DNA from: Chara braunii
Taxonomy: Eukaryota; Streptophyta; Charophyceae; Charales; Characeae
Direction of reading: 5' to 3'
NCBI GenBank assembly: GCA_003427395.1
Contig: BFEA01000845.1
Span: 465,753 to 486,563 of the forward strand
DNA: 20,811 bases
How positions within the stretch are numbered: position 1 is the stretch's first letter; each line of letters begins with the position of its first letter. A program made the translations under genes and the position numbers. The notes beneath the pieces were generated by a model. The model saw nothing but the letters and a program-made list of their open reading frames with translations, was not told where the DNA came from and made no database searches. Shown here piece after piece: positions 1 through 8,536 of this stretch.

Positions 1-217
1 CGGGCACGGCGCGAAAAGAGAAAAATCCAAATTCAATACAAAAAGTATTGTCGAGCTTCCCACCGCGCTACGGATCTTTGTTTAGAGCGGAAGGGTTTCG
101 GCACACTCCGCATATCCCGTGTCCGTATCAAGTCCCGACGTCGCTCGTTGGTCAGTTCCGAGTCTGACGTGGATGGTCTTAGTCGCGTGGCTCTTTCCTT
201 GTGCTCGTCCTCACTCC
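1..217. other. Chimeric duplicate of 5428-5644 (assembly artefact)
   Basis: These 217 bases read the same, in the same orientation, as 5428-5644 by eye, and end exactly where the adapter begins. This is what an untrimmed mate-pair circle junction gives: the right end of a fragment, then the adapter, then its left end. The segment should not be annotated as a genomic duplication. Any ORF in it copies the tail of the minus-strand ORF at 5460-6053. Confidence 0.93.
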
Positions 218-254
218 TGTCTCTTATACACATCTAGATGTGTATAAGAGACAG
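217..254. other. Nextera/Tn5 mate-pair junction adapter
   Basis: A perfect 38-bp palindrome made of the 19-bp Tn5 mosaic end CTGTCTCTTATACACATCT followed by its reverse complement. This is the synthetic circularisation junction of Nextera mate-pair libraries. Its translations give the familiar contaminant peptides MCIRDR and VSYTHLDVYKRQ in the overlapping frames, which marks those ORFs as artefacts. Confidence 0.97.
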
Positions 255-277
255 ACTGCAAACAGTCGTTTACTGTA

Positions 278-281
278 CCCC

Positions 282-359
<78 letters not shown>
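278..359. repeat. Poly-C tract followed by (CT)n microsatellite
   Basis: A run of about 15 C is followed by roughly 33 CT units. Long Leu-Ser or Arg-Glu ORFs across it are translations of the dinucleotide repeat and not genes. Confidence 0.97.
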
Positions 360-363
<4 letters not shown>

Positions 364-1234
364 TCTAGCTTCGTCGTCTCCCGGTCGCGGCCATTTTGGC
401 AGTTCACAATTAAGCGAAGCAGCGGCATCTTGACGGCGGTTTCGTTGCCTGGTGCTGCGTTGGGGGGCATTTTCATTCGGCTTTCTCCAAGCTCTATTAT
501 CCCTCCGTGCTCCCCCTACCATTACTTAGTCCCACGCGACCGACCCATCACTTTTCATGCCGGTCAGCGATTCTCCTTCGGGGAGCCGTGGCGTAAGCGT
601 CCGCAGGAGGTCAATTTGCGCTTTTTTTTTTTTCCTTCCAATTTTTTAGGTAAAAATCCTGTTACGGAAAACTGCTGCAGATGTTCTTGACTTGCTATAA
701 CATCTCGGAATAATATAAGAAAAGAAAAGAAAAGAAAAAGAAAACTAATCATATAAGAAAAGACAGGTATAGGAAATCTTCGATTGGCCCTTTTTCCCAA
801 TTTTGGATTGGTTATTGTATCTACGTCACCGTGCGAGGCGTCAACAATCCGTTTGGTCCAGAAGCCCTCAGTCCGTCACTTTTCTCGAACTTGCCCTTCC
901 CTAGGTAAGCGAACCCGTCACTGTTCTCAAATATGCCCTTCGTTAGGTAAGCCAACTTGCCAGGACGAGTTTACCTTGTTAATTAGATTTTATCGGTCAG
1001 AAAATAAGATGAACAAAGTAAACGAATAAATAATTAAATAGAATATAGAAATAGAACATTATCATTTTTCAGTGATCCATGAAATTGGGGACTATAAACT
1101 GTCTGCTAATAGCTCGAGCTGCTTTCGTTCGATTAGCCTTCCTTGTCTTCTGCACGTACTGCTTGGGAGTCGCGGTAATTCCCTCAGCCTATATACGCCC
1201 AGCGCAGATGTCCCCCGGATTACTGTTGCTATCG

Positions 1235-1236
<2 letters not shown>
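360..1236. other. Intergenic stretch, no gene recognised
   Basis: No ORF with coding character was found on either strand. The stretch holds short T-rich and GAAAA-rich tracts (about 620-640 and 718-745) and a weak duplicated phrase, TGCCCTTC plus GGTAAGC, around 891-911 and 931-951. I see no RNA gene. Confidence 0.5.
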
Positions 1237-1265
<29 letters not shown>

Positions 1266-1418
1266 CTGATTGATTGGTTGATTGATTCATTGGTTGGTTG
1301 ACTGGTTGGTTGGTTGATTGATCGATAGCTTGCTGATCCTTTGATTGATTGATTGATTGATTGATTGATCTACAGATTGATTGATTACTGATTATTTGAT
1401 TGATTAATTGATTGATGG
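1237..1418. repeat. (TGAT)n tetranucleotide array, imperfect
   Basis: An array of GATT/TGAT units with scattered substitutions (GGTT, GACT). The same tetranucleotide on the opposite strand forms the array at 10510-10688. Confidence 0.95.
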
Positions 1419-1453
1419 GTTAATTGCAGAAATAGCGCGCCTGTTGAAGTTTG

Positions 1454-1590
1454 GCAGGAAAAATATTGGCGGGGCCCAAGTTTCGTTGCAAAAATGTATC
1501 TTTCGTTGCAGCTTTAGAGGTCCCGGTAGTTTCACAGCAAAAATATTTGCTGGCGGGCCCCCACTTTCCTTGCAAAAATAGAGTGGCAAA
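1454..1590. repeat. Degenerate tandem duplication, about 83-bp period
   Basis: Two related units begin near 1454 and 1537. Each runs from a GCA-AAAATATT phrase through GGCGGG-CCC and a TTGCAAAAAT phrase. The similarity is clear by eye but imperfect. No protein function is visible in the short ORFs here. Confidence 0.6.
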
Positions 1591-1696
1591 GGTCCAAAGG
1601 AGCTGTCTGTCATCTTCAGTTTTGGCTTGTACAATGCTACGAGGGACGGACATCTGGTGGAGCAGAGAAGCAGCTGCTGCTGCACACAGTTTGTAG

Positions 1697-1989
1697 GTTA
1701 TGAGGGGTTTTCTTGTCTACTGCGCGGTTACTGAGTGTGCGCTATCCGCAAGGATCGGTAATGGTGATGGTGGCAATGGTGGCAGTGCTCAGCGGTCACA
1801 CAGCGGGGCCCCGGGAGGGTATGCAAATGAGCTTGCGGGAAGTACGTAGGTGAATTTAATATTTAGATCTTCAGCCCATTTTGGCATTTTGAATGTATGT
1901 GAGAGGCCATCTGTGTCTGTGTGTCGGTCTGTTTGTCTCCCTGTCTATTTGTCTATTTGGTTGTTTGTCGCTCTGTTAGACAGTGTTAG
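1697..1989. other. Intergenic stretch, no gene recognised
   Basis: Holds GGTGATGGTGGCAATGG-type trinucleotide-like sequence near 1758-1785 and a TCTGT/TTGTC-rich run before the next CT array. No ORF with coding character. Confidence 0.45.
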
Positions 1990-1998
1990 CCTCTCTCT

Positions 1999-2081
<83 letters not shown>
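1990..2081. repeat. (CT)n microsatellite, second array
   Basis: About 45 CT units with a few interruptions at the left end (CCTT near 1999). The overlapping Leu-Ser and Arg-Glu ORFs are repeat translations. Confidence 0.97.
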
Positions 2082-2084
<3 letters not shown>

Positions 2085-2508
2085 TTGTAATTTTCCAGAT
2101 GGAAGTACAAAAGGAAGAAGCTTCCACTGCCTTCCAGCTTGTTTCGGCAGGGGGAGAGGGGCATACTTGCAGTGCGATGTATCCGACTGCAATTGGAACA
2201 GCAGCAAGAAGTATGTGATCTTGATGACTTTCGAATGCTCACCACATGGTAGTCTACGATTGCTTGTAGTCTACGATCTACTAGTGGGCAAAGTTAAGCT
2301 ATGGAACATGCGTAGTTTATTTGCTCAGCATAGTCACATTTGGGCACCAGTTTCCGTCCCCAGACCCGGTGAACGGTGAACGGGGGTACGCCGCTCGGTA
2401 CGGCACTGCATTTGGGAGCTTTTCACGAGCTTTAATGAAATTATTCTCCGATTTTTGTCGCACTCTTCTCTCCCTCTGCTTGGCTGTCTGTTACTTGTCT
2501 GAGTTGTC

Positions 2509-2562
2509 TCTTCTTCTTCTTCTTCTTCTTCTTCTTCTTCTTCTTCTGGTCCTCCTCCTCCT
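2509..2562. repeat. (CTT)n then (CCT)n microsatellite
   Basis: About 13 CTT units are followed after one short interruption by about four CCT units. The polyleucine ORF over it is not a gene. Confidence 0.95.
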
Positions 2563-3427
2563 CTCCCCTGACTTCTCGCTCTATGAATGGCTTTGGTTGG
2601 TGTATACTTATTTAACTATTTTGAGAGCTGAGGATTGTTGAGGTTGATTGCATCCAGGGATTAGCAAAGAATAGTTAGAAAACTCCAGCGCGAGAACTGC
2701 CTCACAGCTAGAAGCGACCAGGAGTATCACGAGCTTTTCTCTCTCATCTTTCGACTAAGTTCATTTTGTGTCCAGTTTTTTGGGGGGGTAACCTAGAGCG
2801 CAGTCGCGTTTTCAGTTCTAAATCCACTTCAGGCATCCCTACAATACAACACATCCCCACCCAACCCTAAAGCTGGGTTGGATACATTCACGATTTTTCT
2901 CGCTTTGGAGCAAAATTCTGGAAACAGTGACTGAAACGCATTTAAAAAAACTGAAAACCTTGACTGCATCCTAGTTTTCTTTTTTTTGGCCCATTCTATA
3001 CTTAAATGTGACATGAACACCGTTGTCCCTTTATATTTTGAACGAAATTCAAATCTTATTTTTTGGCCCAAAATGCACAAAATTGAGGGGTCGCCCACCG
3101 CCCGCGTGCACAAACAGTCGGCCATTCCTCTTCTGGAGTGCCTACACTGCCCTACAGCACTCTTAGGTGGGGTACTCAGTTCGGGATGTCTGTGTGTTCT
3201 GTGGATGATAAGATGATAACGGATGTTCGTCTGGGTGGTTCCCGGGCTCAGGGGGTGGTGGGAACCAACAGCCTGTGGGGTAACTGGGGTTAACTCATGA
3301 TGTGAGTAGGCCATGTGCCGCTTTGATCCGTGCTGGATGTGTAGACTGTCTTGTCTACGCTCTGCCGCTGCCTTGCTCCCATCCCGCTTGCTCTGCAGAT
3401 CTTCCTTGCTGCTCTGCTGCCTTGCCT
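2563..3427. other. Intergenic stretch, no gene recognised
   Basis: Open frames of 70-160 codons exist on both strands but show no domain, no conserved-looking composition and no start context. No tRNA- or rRNA-like structure was recognised. Confidence 0.45.
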
Positions 3428-3611
3428 GCCTTGTGGTTTGGTTGCCTTGTTGGTGTTGCCTTGCACTTCACTGCACGGCTGCCGAGCTGCTCGTCGGCTT
3501 GCCCTATCGGGCTCCTGTTTCCTCAGCTTCCATGCCTTGTAGTCTGGTCGCCTTGTCGACGTTGCCGTGCACTTCACTGCACGGTTAACGAGCTGCTCGT
3601 GCGCGTGCCCT
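3428..3611. repeat. Direct tandem repeat, 106-bp period, two copies
   Basis: 3428-3505 and 3534-3611 align without gaps at roughly 85 percent by eye, and share a block reading GCACTTCACTGCACGG followed by GAGCTGCTCGT. The period is close to that of the 110-bp repeat that carries half of the hammerhead ribozyme just downstream. Confidence 0.85.
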
Positions 3612-3754
3612 GTTGTCCCTTGCAGTCGTCTTTGGTGATGAGCAGCTGGTTGCTTCGGCAGCGTCGCCTGGTGCTGCGCTGAGTTGCTGCCCGCTGCTAT
3701 GCCCTGCTTGGGCCAAAGGGTTCATGACCCAAACCATCAATAGGGGGATTCCGC

Positions 3755-3810
3755 AGATTGTCGAGGGTTCAGACTCCTGATGAGTCGCTGCAACTCCGAC
3801 GAAACAATCT
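3755..3810 (+). ncRNA. Type III hammerhead ribozyme
   Basis: A self-cleaving RNA motif with every core element visible. Stem III is 7 bp, AGATTGT (3755-3761) with ACAATCT (3804-3810). The cleavage triplet is GUC, with C17 at 3762 and predicted cleavage between 3762 and 3763. Stem I is GAG (3763-3765) with CTC (3774-3776) and an 8-nt loop. The core CTGATGA is at 3777-3783. Stem II is GTCG (3784-3787) with CGAC (3797-3800) and a 9-nt loop, followed by GAAA at 3801-3804. GGGTT overlapping loop 1 and AACTC in loop 2 are complementary (one G-U pair), as expected for the loop-loop contact of natural hammerheads. Being open at stem III makes it type III, the form known from plant retrozymes and viroid-like RNAs. 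The 3-bp stem I is short. Activity is untested. Confidence 0.9.
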
Positions 3811-4010
3811 ATCAGCATCAGCTTTTATTTTTTTCGGTCTTCCTTTTTTTTGGGACTAGTATCTTTTATTCTGGTTTGCCTGTTTGGTGTGCTTGTATAC
3901 CAACACCGACGAAACAATCTTTCATCATGAGCTTTTATTCTTTTTGGTCTTTCGGTTTTTCTTGGGACTTGTATATTTTTTCTGGTTTGCCTGTTTGGTG
4001 TGCTTGCATT
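3791..4010. repeat. 110-bp tandem repeat carrying the 3' half of the hammerhead
   Basis: Two adjacent units, 3791-3900 and 3901-4010. Both start CAAC(T/A)CCGACGAAACAATCT, that is, inside loop 2 of the ribozyme, and both end in GTTTGGTGTGCTTG plus a few bases. The second unit therefore has the stem II 3' strand, GAAA and the stem III 3' strand but no CTGATGA, and cannot cleave alone. A third, partial and more diverged piece lies at about 4151-4203. Confidence 0.88.
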
Positions 4011-4223
4011 TGGTCTGCCCTCCCGCCTCCCCCACGCCCTCCAGGCTCCAGCCTATTGGTTCACCTCACTGCTTTTAGCCTTGAATTCTTGGTTTTGGCA
4101 TGCCTTGATGCTTTTCTTGTCTGCCTGACCTTGGCAAGTGGGCACCCTGTTGGGACTTGTTTTTTTGGTTTGTCTGCTGGTGTGCTTGCTTATTGTCTGC
4201 CCTCTTGTCTTTCCCATGCCCTC

Positions 4224-4332
4224 TACCTTCTTCCCCCGAATACAACGGACGGTCATTATAGCTGTATTTGAGGCATCTTTCAGTCTAGATACAGCTATAA
4301 TGACCATACGTTGTATTCGGGGGAAGAAGGTA
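4224..4332. mobile_element. Short foldback (MITE-like) element
   Basis: Two 44-bp arms, 4224-4267 and 4289-4332, are reverse complements with only two mismatches by eye, around a 21-bp loop. The arms start TACCTTCTTCCCCCGAATAC, so the hairpin proper is bounded by TA on each side, as with Tc1/mariner-type MITEs. A CCTCTA direct repeat (4220-4225 and 4334-4339) is an alternative target duplication. No ORF inside. Its transcript would form a very stable hairpin, so a small-RNA precursor is another reading. Confidence 0.75.
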
Positions 4333-4402
4333 GCCTCTATGTCTGGCACTGTGGAAAGCTGGTCATGGATAACCACGTATGTATGTACGAGGTAGCTTCA
4401 CC

Positions 4403-4426
4403 TTTTTTTTTTTTTTTTTTTTTTTT
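4403..4426. repeat. Poly-T tract (24 T) between short inverted repeats
   Basis: An uninterrupted run of 24 T. It is flanked by short inverted arms containing ACCACGTAT on the left (about 4371-4379) and ATACGTGGT on the right (about 4429-4437). Confidence 0.85.
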
Positions 4427-4562
4427 GTATACGTGGTCATGAGGCCTGCCAGCATTCACCAGAAGTAGTAGAGTGGCATTATACAGGGTTAATTACGGCA
4501 GGGTGGGATGGACCATGGGTTCCATGGGTTGCATGCAGAGTACGCCATGGGATATATACTGG

Positions 4563-4582
4563 ACACACACACACACACACAC
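4563..4582. repeat. (AC)n microsatellite
   Basis: About ten AC units, followed by a GTGGGCGTGCGC stretch. Confidence 0.95.
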
Positions 4583-5459
4583 GTGGGCGTGCGCCCGTGC
4601 ACAGATGCGCACGGTTTTTTTATATAATTATTATTATTATTTAATTCTACTACAATCTAGGCTACCAGAGTGGGCCAGGACCACTTGCTGGCCGGCCAAA
4701 AGAAATTGAAACAAAATAAAGTAAAATGTTTTTTTTGGGGAGGCAAGTAGGTTTGAGTCACACGCAGCGTTCAGAATAGGCAACTTTAGCAGTTCCCCAA
4801 AAGGAGCAAAAAAGGTGACCCTAAATCTGCCCACCGCCACTGCAGGTAATGGCTGGTGCAGTTTTAGACCACCGCTAAACTTGCACATTTTGAAACCGAC
4901 ACCATGACACAGTCGACACTTGCTCCACCTCTTTTCTTGCGTATTTCAAACTAAAAGCGTGTCACAGCCACAGCTCCCCCTTTTCTTTTTTTTGGGGAAG
5001 TAAAGAATTTGGATGTGACCCTATGGCAAAAGTTGTTCAGTTTACTTTTGAGCATAACATAATGAGTTTTTTCAGAATTTTCGATTTTTTTTTTTTTTGC
5101 TGGGAGCCTGGGACCTTCTATGGTCCTTGCACGGCCAGGCAGCCAGCCTGGAAAAGAAGGTGACCCGGGCCGCCCGGCTGGCAGCCTAGACTACAATCAG
5201 ATTTTTTTGGTTGTTGCCTTCCCCCACTGTGACGCGCAACCTCACACCCTGTGCTGTCTTTCGTTCGGAGTGCTAAAGGTGCGGAACAAAGGCCCAGAAA
5301 AACAGCCAGATGGGGTGTGCCAAGGATTTTTGGAAAATTGAGTGTGGGGACACAGACAGAACTGAAATCCCCCGTGTTGGCCCGATGAAGTAAGTCGGTT
5401 GCTTTCGCGCGTTGCAGAATGCGCGCGCGGGCACGGCGCGAAAAGAGAAAAATCCAAAT
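4583..5459. other. Intergenic stretch, no gene recognised
   Basis: Short A- or T-runs and several GGCCAGG/GGCAGCC phrases near 4670-4700 and 5130-5190. No ORF with coding character and no RNA gene recognised. It lies within the 5.4-kb fragment (255-5644) whose ends were joined in the mate-pair artefact, so its order is physically supported. Confidence 0.5.
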
Positions 5460-6053
5460 TCAATACAAAAAGTATTGTCGAGCTTCCCACCGCGCTACGG
5501 ATCTTTGTTTAGAGCGGAAGGGTTTCGGCACACTCCGCATATCCCGTGTCCGTATCAAGTCCCGACGTCGCTCGTTGGTCAGTTCCGAGTCTGACGTGGA
5601 TGGTCTTAGTCGCGTGGCTCTTTCCTTGTGCTCGTCCTCACTCCGTATCCGGTAATGGAAGCCCTTCGATTCATAGCGATCAAAACGCTGGCACTCAGTG
5701 CACAGGGTTCGAGGCCAATGGGGCGCCACTGCCGTCCACGGAATGACGATCAGCTCGTTAAATGCCAACAATACTGAGTAGGGTGGAAAGTGCATATCGA
5801 TGATGACAAAGCCCGCATCCACGAACCCGGAACAGCGATTTTCCGGAGGGAAGTAATATTGCCCGCCGATGCGTGCGACAGCTTCCCGTACGTCCCACTC
5901 ACATACACGTGTCCTCTCCTCGTTGTAGGGGAAGGGGCGTGTCGGCGAGGGAGATACGGAAGGTTGGCGCCCGATCGAGGAATGGCCGTTAGTCCACATA
6001 TCAATCAACCAGACGGAGTTTACACAAATCCTCGAGACGTCATCAAAAAGCAC
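5460..6053 (-). CDS. Hypothetical protein ORF (about 197 codons), probably a fragment
   Basis: I do not recognise this protein. The frame is open from a GTG at 6053 to the stop at 5460-5462. The first in-frame ATG is near residue 19, so the start is uncertain and it may be an internal or terminal exon. The middle looks protein-like, with an aromatic/hydrophobic stretch (GGQYYFPPENRCSGF then FVIIDMHFPPYSVLL) and a Cys pair (LCTEC) near residues 117-121. The C-terminal 60 residues are highly charged (Arg, Glu, Asp, Ser). No membrane segment or catalytic motif is evident. The last 62 codons are those duplicated artefactually at the window start. It lies on the same strand as the gag-like ORFs at 8906-10334 and could belong to the same decayed repeat or spliced gene. 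Confidence 0.45.
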   Translation of the reverse strand: MLFDDVSRICVNSVWLIDMWTNGHSSIGRQPSVSPSPTRPFPYNEERTRVCEWDVREAVARIGGQYYFPPENRCSGFVDAGFVIIDMHFPPYSVLLAFNELIVIPWTAVAPHWPRTLCTECQRFDRYESKGFHYRIRSEDEHKERATRLRPSTSDSELTNERRRDLIRTRDMRSVPKPFRSKQRSVARWEARQYFLY

Positions 6054-6477
6054 AAAAAGAATTAATTAGTATCTTCCGCACAATCATGCATTAATCGAAT
6101 GGAGTTCCGAGGGATCAACCCGCGACTCAGTTTCAGCAAACCAGATCAACAAAACACGAGGCGCCTAGCTTTTTCGAAGCTGCCTCACAGATTGTCTGTG
6201 GATGTCATGCAGCATAAGGCAGACGGCATGCGCAGTGCACTCAGAACGACAGATCTAAACACTCTTGCATTCTCGACTAAAATCCCGTTGAACTCGGGGT
6301 CTAATCAATGCAAAAATACAACTTTATACAAGCATCTGTATGCATACATCCACCGTGGAAGGTGCGAAAATGACAAGGGTGCACAGGTCAGAAATCAACC
6401 GAGGGATTGCACACACGCATCCACCGTTCACAAGACAAGAAAATTAAGTTCTCGACATCTAGGGATTACCCAGGAAA

Positions 6478-6762
6478 CTAATGGAAGAGTTCCGGAAGAA
6501 GTTCTTTCGCGCAAGAACTCTCAAGTGTTCGCTTCGGTTCACAGGAGAGATAAGCCCACAACACATCGTCATTCAAGTCAGAGGGAGAGAGAGAGAGAGA
6601 GATGGGTGGGATAGACGAGAAAAAGTCGAGACTGACGACATCATAATTCAACAAGAGAGCATTCGGCTTCTCAGCCATGAACTCACACCAAAAGAAATGA
6701 TCCGCAATCATGAAGGCGCATTCGCCGTGAAATTCCAATATGGCCCCAGGCCACTCATGCAC
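6478..6762 (-). CDS. Hypothetical ORF fragment (about 94 codons)
   Basis: Not recognised. The frame opens at a GTG directly after an in-frame TGA and runs to a stop at 6478-6480. The first 50 residues have balanced composition (HEWPGAILEFHGECAFMIAD and onward), which suggests a coding past. The centre is diluted by a Ser-Leu run from a short (GA)n microsatellite near 6587-6602. It has no ATG near its 5' end, so it is at best an exon or relic. Same strand as its neighbours at 5460-6053 and 8906-10334. Confidence 0.3.
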   Translation of the reverse strand: MHEWPGAILEFHGECAFMIADHFFWCEFMAEKPNALLLNYDVVSLDFFSSIPPISLSLSPSDLNDDVLWAYLSCEPKRTLESSCAKELLPELFH

Positions 6763-7136
6763 TCAACTCCAATCACAAATCCTCATACCCGCACCGACGA
6801 TCCCGGCCGTCGCGTGCTAACTTCCGCCACTGCGATCGTCACCCCGCTGACGTAGACTCGACTTGGCTCGCCCGTATCCCACTGCGTCGTGGCGATGAAG
6901 CGCGCAGCTGGTCAGACTACAGTCAGCCCGACAGGACTTTTCGACTCCCACCAAACACCTCACCTAGCCACTGCTTCCAGGAAGCAGGCTTGCGAGTGGA
7001 AAACGTACGAGAGTTTTGCGGGCGCGCTTGCGGAATTTATAGTTGTGAGAAAGGAGATAGATGGAAGAGGAGACGGAGGGGAGATCAAGGTGTAAGGGGA
7101 GAAGGTTCAGCGAGAGGTGCTCAAGGCCCGTCAAGG
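6763..7136. other. No gene recognised
   Basis: Mixed-composition sequence, becoming GGAGA-rich toward the right. Short ORFs on both strands lack coding character. Confidence 0.4.
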
Positions 7137-7259
7137 GAAGCCCTGTTGATCCTTCAGAACCCGAGAGTCGGCCAATCACATTCGTCGCGCAATGAGGAAA
7201 TCCTCTTACTCAACGCGTCTGATTGGTGAGCCGGGGTAAGCGGAGGATCAACCGGGCTT
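7137..7259. repeat. Imperfect inverted repeat / foldback of about 123 bp
   Basis: Outer arms of about 19 bases, with GAAGCCCTGTTGATCCTT on the left (from 7138) and its near reverse complement ending AACCGGGCTTC on the right (to 7260), differ at two positions over 18. Inner sequence also pairs: CCAATCA at 7172-7178 against TGATTGG at 7220-7226. It could be an eroded MITE or a CCAAT-bearing regulatory hairpin. No ORF. Confidence 0.55.
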
Positions 7260-7846
7260 CGCGAGCCAAGATTGAAGATCAAGGAGAGACGAGGCGCGAG
7301 AAGTAGCGCGAGACAGGTCCAAGATTCAGATGATCAAGAAGGGAAAACAAGCGCGCAGAAAGCAGAGAGGGAGAGAGGGAAAAAAAAACAGTTGCGATGG
7401 GACAAGAAGGGGAGGGGGAAGGGAGAGAGGAGAGAGTGGGGGGGAAGGATAACGCGGGAAATAAGGAGGAGGAAACTCGCATGCGCTGTGACGACAACAA
7501 GAGAAAGAGGCACCAAAACAGTTACAACTTGCCTATGCCCAAAACCAATTAAAAAATTGAAATCACCATATCCGCGCGCGAAAGTTGACGCGGAAAAAGA
7601 AATTCCTATCCCTATCCGTATTCTCACAAAATTCCTAAAGTTTTCCCGACGTGACCGAGAACATTCATGCAGGAAAAAAATACCTCGGGCTCCGCTTATT
7701 CTGTAATTCCTAACTGTCGAGCCCGATTCCCAGTGCGCTCGCTAAGGCGCGCGTAATTTCCCGTGTATTTCCCGAATTACAAAAAGCGGAATTCCAATAA
7801 TCAATAGAACTTTCGACAAATGGGGGCCCAAACAAAGCGCATAAAA
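7260..7846. other. Purine-rich stretch, no gene recognised
   Basis: On the plus strand this is GGGAGA/AAGG-rich (7270-7480), then AT-richer with FnuDII-like CGCG phrases. Open frames follow the compositional bias (Arg/Lys/Glu or Pro/Ser/Leu) and are not supported as genes. Confidence 0.4.
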
Positions 7847-8095
7847 TCAAGAAAAGCGACGGGGGTTTCGTGGGGGCGGTATGATACAAAAAAGGGGTAT
7901 TGAATCAAGGGGTACGAAAGATAGCACGGGGTCGGGAAGTGGTTCGTCACATATGTGACGCGCAGGGGGTTCCAAAATTATGCGATCTCCTGATTGCATG
8001 AAAAGCTCGAACAAAGGGAATAGGAGGAGACGAAGAAGCAAGAAGAAGTAGGAGCTCGGATCAGCATGATGAGCTGGCGACAACATCCGTGGCAA
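7847..8095 (-). pseudogene. Possible coding relic, unknown protein
   Basis: Minus-strand open frame of about 82 codons with a plausible middle (IILEPPARHICDEPLP and onward) and a Leu-rich start. No domain is recognised. It lies downstream of other minus-strand open fragments, in a different frame from the one at 8288-8536. I treat it as a relic of the same decayed locus with low confidence. Confidence 0.22.
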
Positions 8096-8287
8096 GATCT
8101 CCGTGAAGCATGCCGGCTCGTGCTGTTCCGGATCCCATTCCCTGCAGTCCTATCATATGCAACCCCCTGTCCTTCGAACTTCGGAGATTGTCCAGGTGGC
8201 ACTATCATGGTCCATCAGATCTCTGTGTGCTCTGCACCCCCCAGTCCAGCGAGGCCTATCGAATCGGAGCATAAGTTGACATGATCG

Positions 8288-8536
8288 TCAATGGCGTGAT
8301 CTTCGCGAAACTGCTGATTCGTATGGCTCGGAGGACACGTGGCGGGTATTAACACCGTGTGGGAATGGGGAAGTAGACATTATACATGGGGGGGTGTCGA
8401 CAGGGATCCCTTCCGCCGTGATCGGGAGTTCCTCGTAGCTGATGATCTCGTGAAAGGGGGGAAACCGATCACCGCTGCGAGGGAGGGACGCGAGATAGTC
8501 GGGGTAAAGGGTGGAGAAAGTGCGGAAGAGCGTCAC
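8288..8536 (-). pseudogene. Possible coding relic, unknown protein
   Basis: Minus-strand open frame of about 82 codons with protein-like composition (YPDYLASLPRSGDRFPPFHE, then an Ile-Ser-Tyr-Glu-Glu-Leu-Pro stretch). Upstream on the same strand, around 8690-8760, a related phrase (NTFRHFFSTRL against TLFRTFSTLYP) hints at an old internal duplication of roughly 220 bp. No recognised domain. It lies downstream of the gag-like ORF on the same strand and may be part of that repeat unit. Confidence 0.3.

Noticed and set aside
33-522. Minus- and plus-strand ORFs containing MCIRDR or VSYTHLDVYKRQ
   Set aside because: These peptides are translations of the Tn5 mosaic-end adapter, a known contaminant signature; the rest of the frames is duplicated or (CT)n sequence.
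1850-2245. Long Leu-Ser and Arg-Glu repeat ORFs over the CT array
   Set aside because: Translation of a dinucleotide microsatellite; no coding sequence outside it.
3428-4010. Repeats considered as a CRISPR array
   Set aside because: Only two copies per family, units directly abut or diverge along their length, no constant-repeat and unique-spacer pattern, eukaryotic context.
5390-5417. GTAAGT to GCAG mini-intron on the plus strand
   Set aside because: Only 28 bases long, too short for a spliceosomal intron in this kind of genome, and no ORF on either side.
7141-7156. GTTGATCCTT resembling the 5' end of 18S rRNA
   Set aside because: The match is about ten bases with nothing rRNA-like after it; it is explained by the inverted repeat.
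8439-8455. CTGATGA followed by GAAA, hammerhead-like
   Set aside because: Only six bases separate the two, too few for stem II, and no stem III or cleavage triplet is in place.
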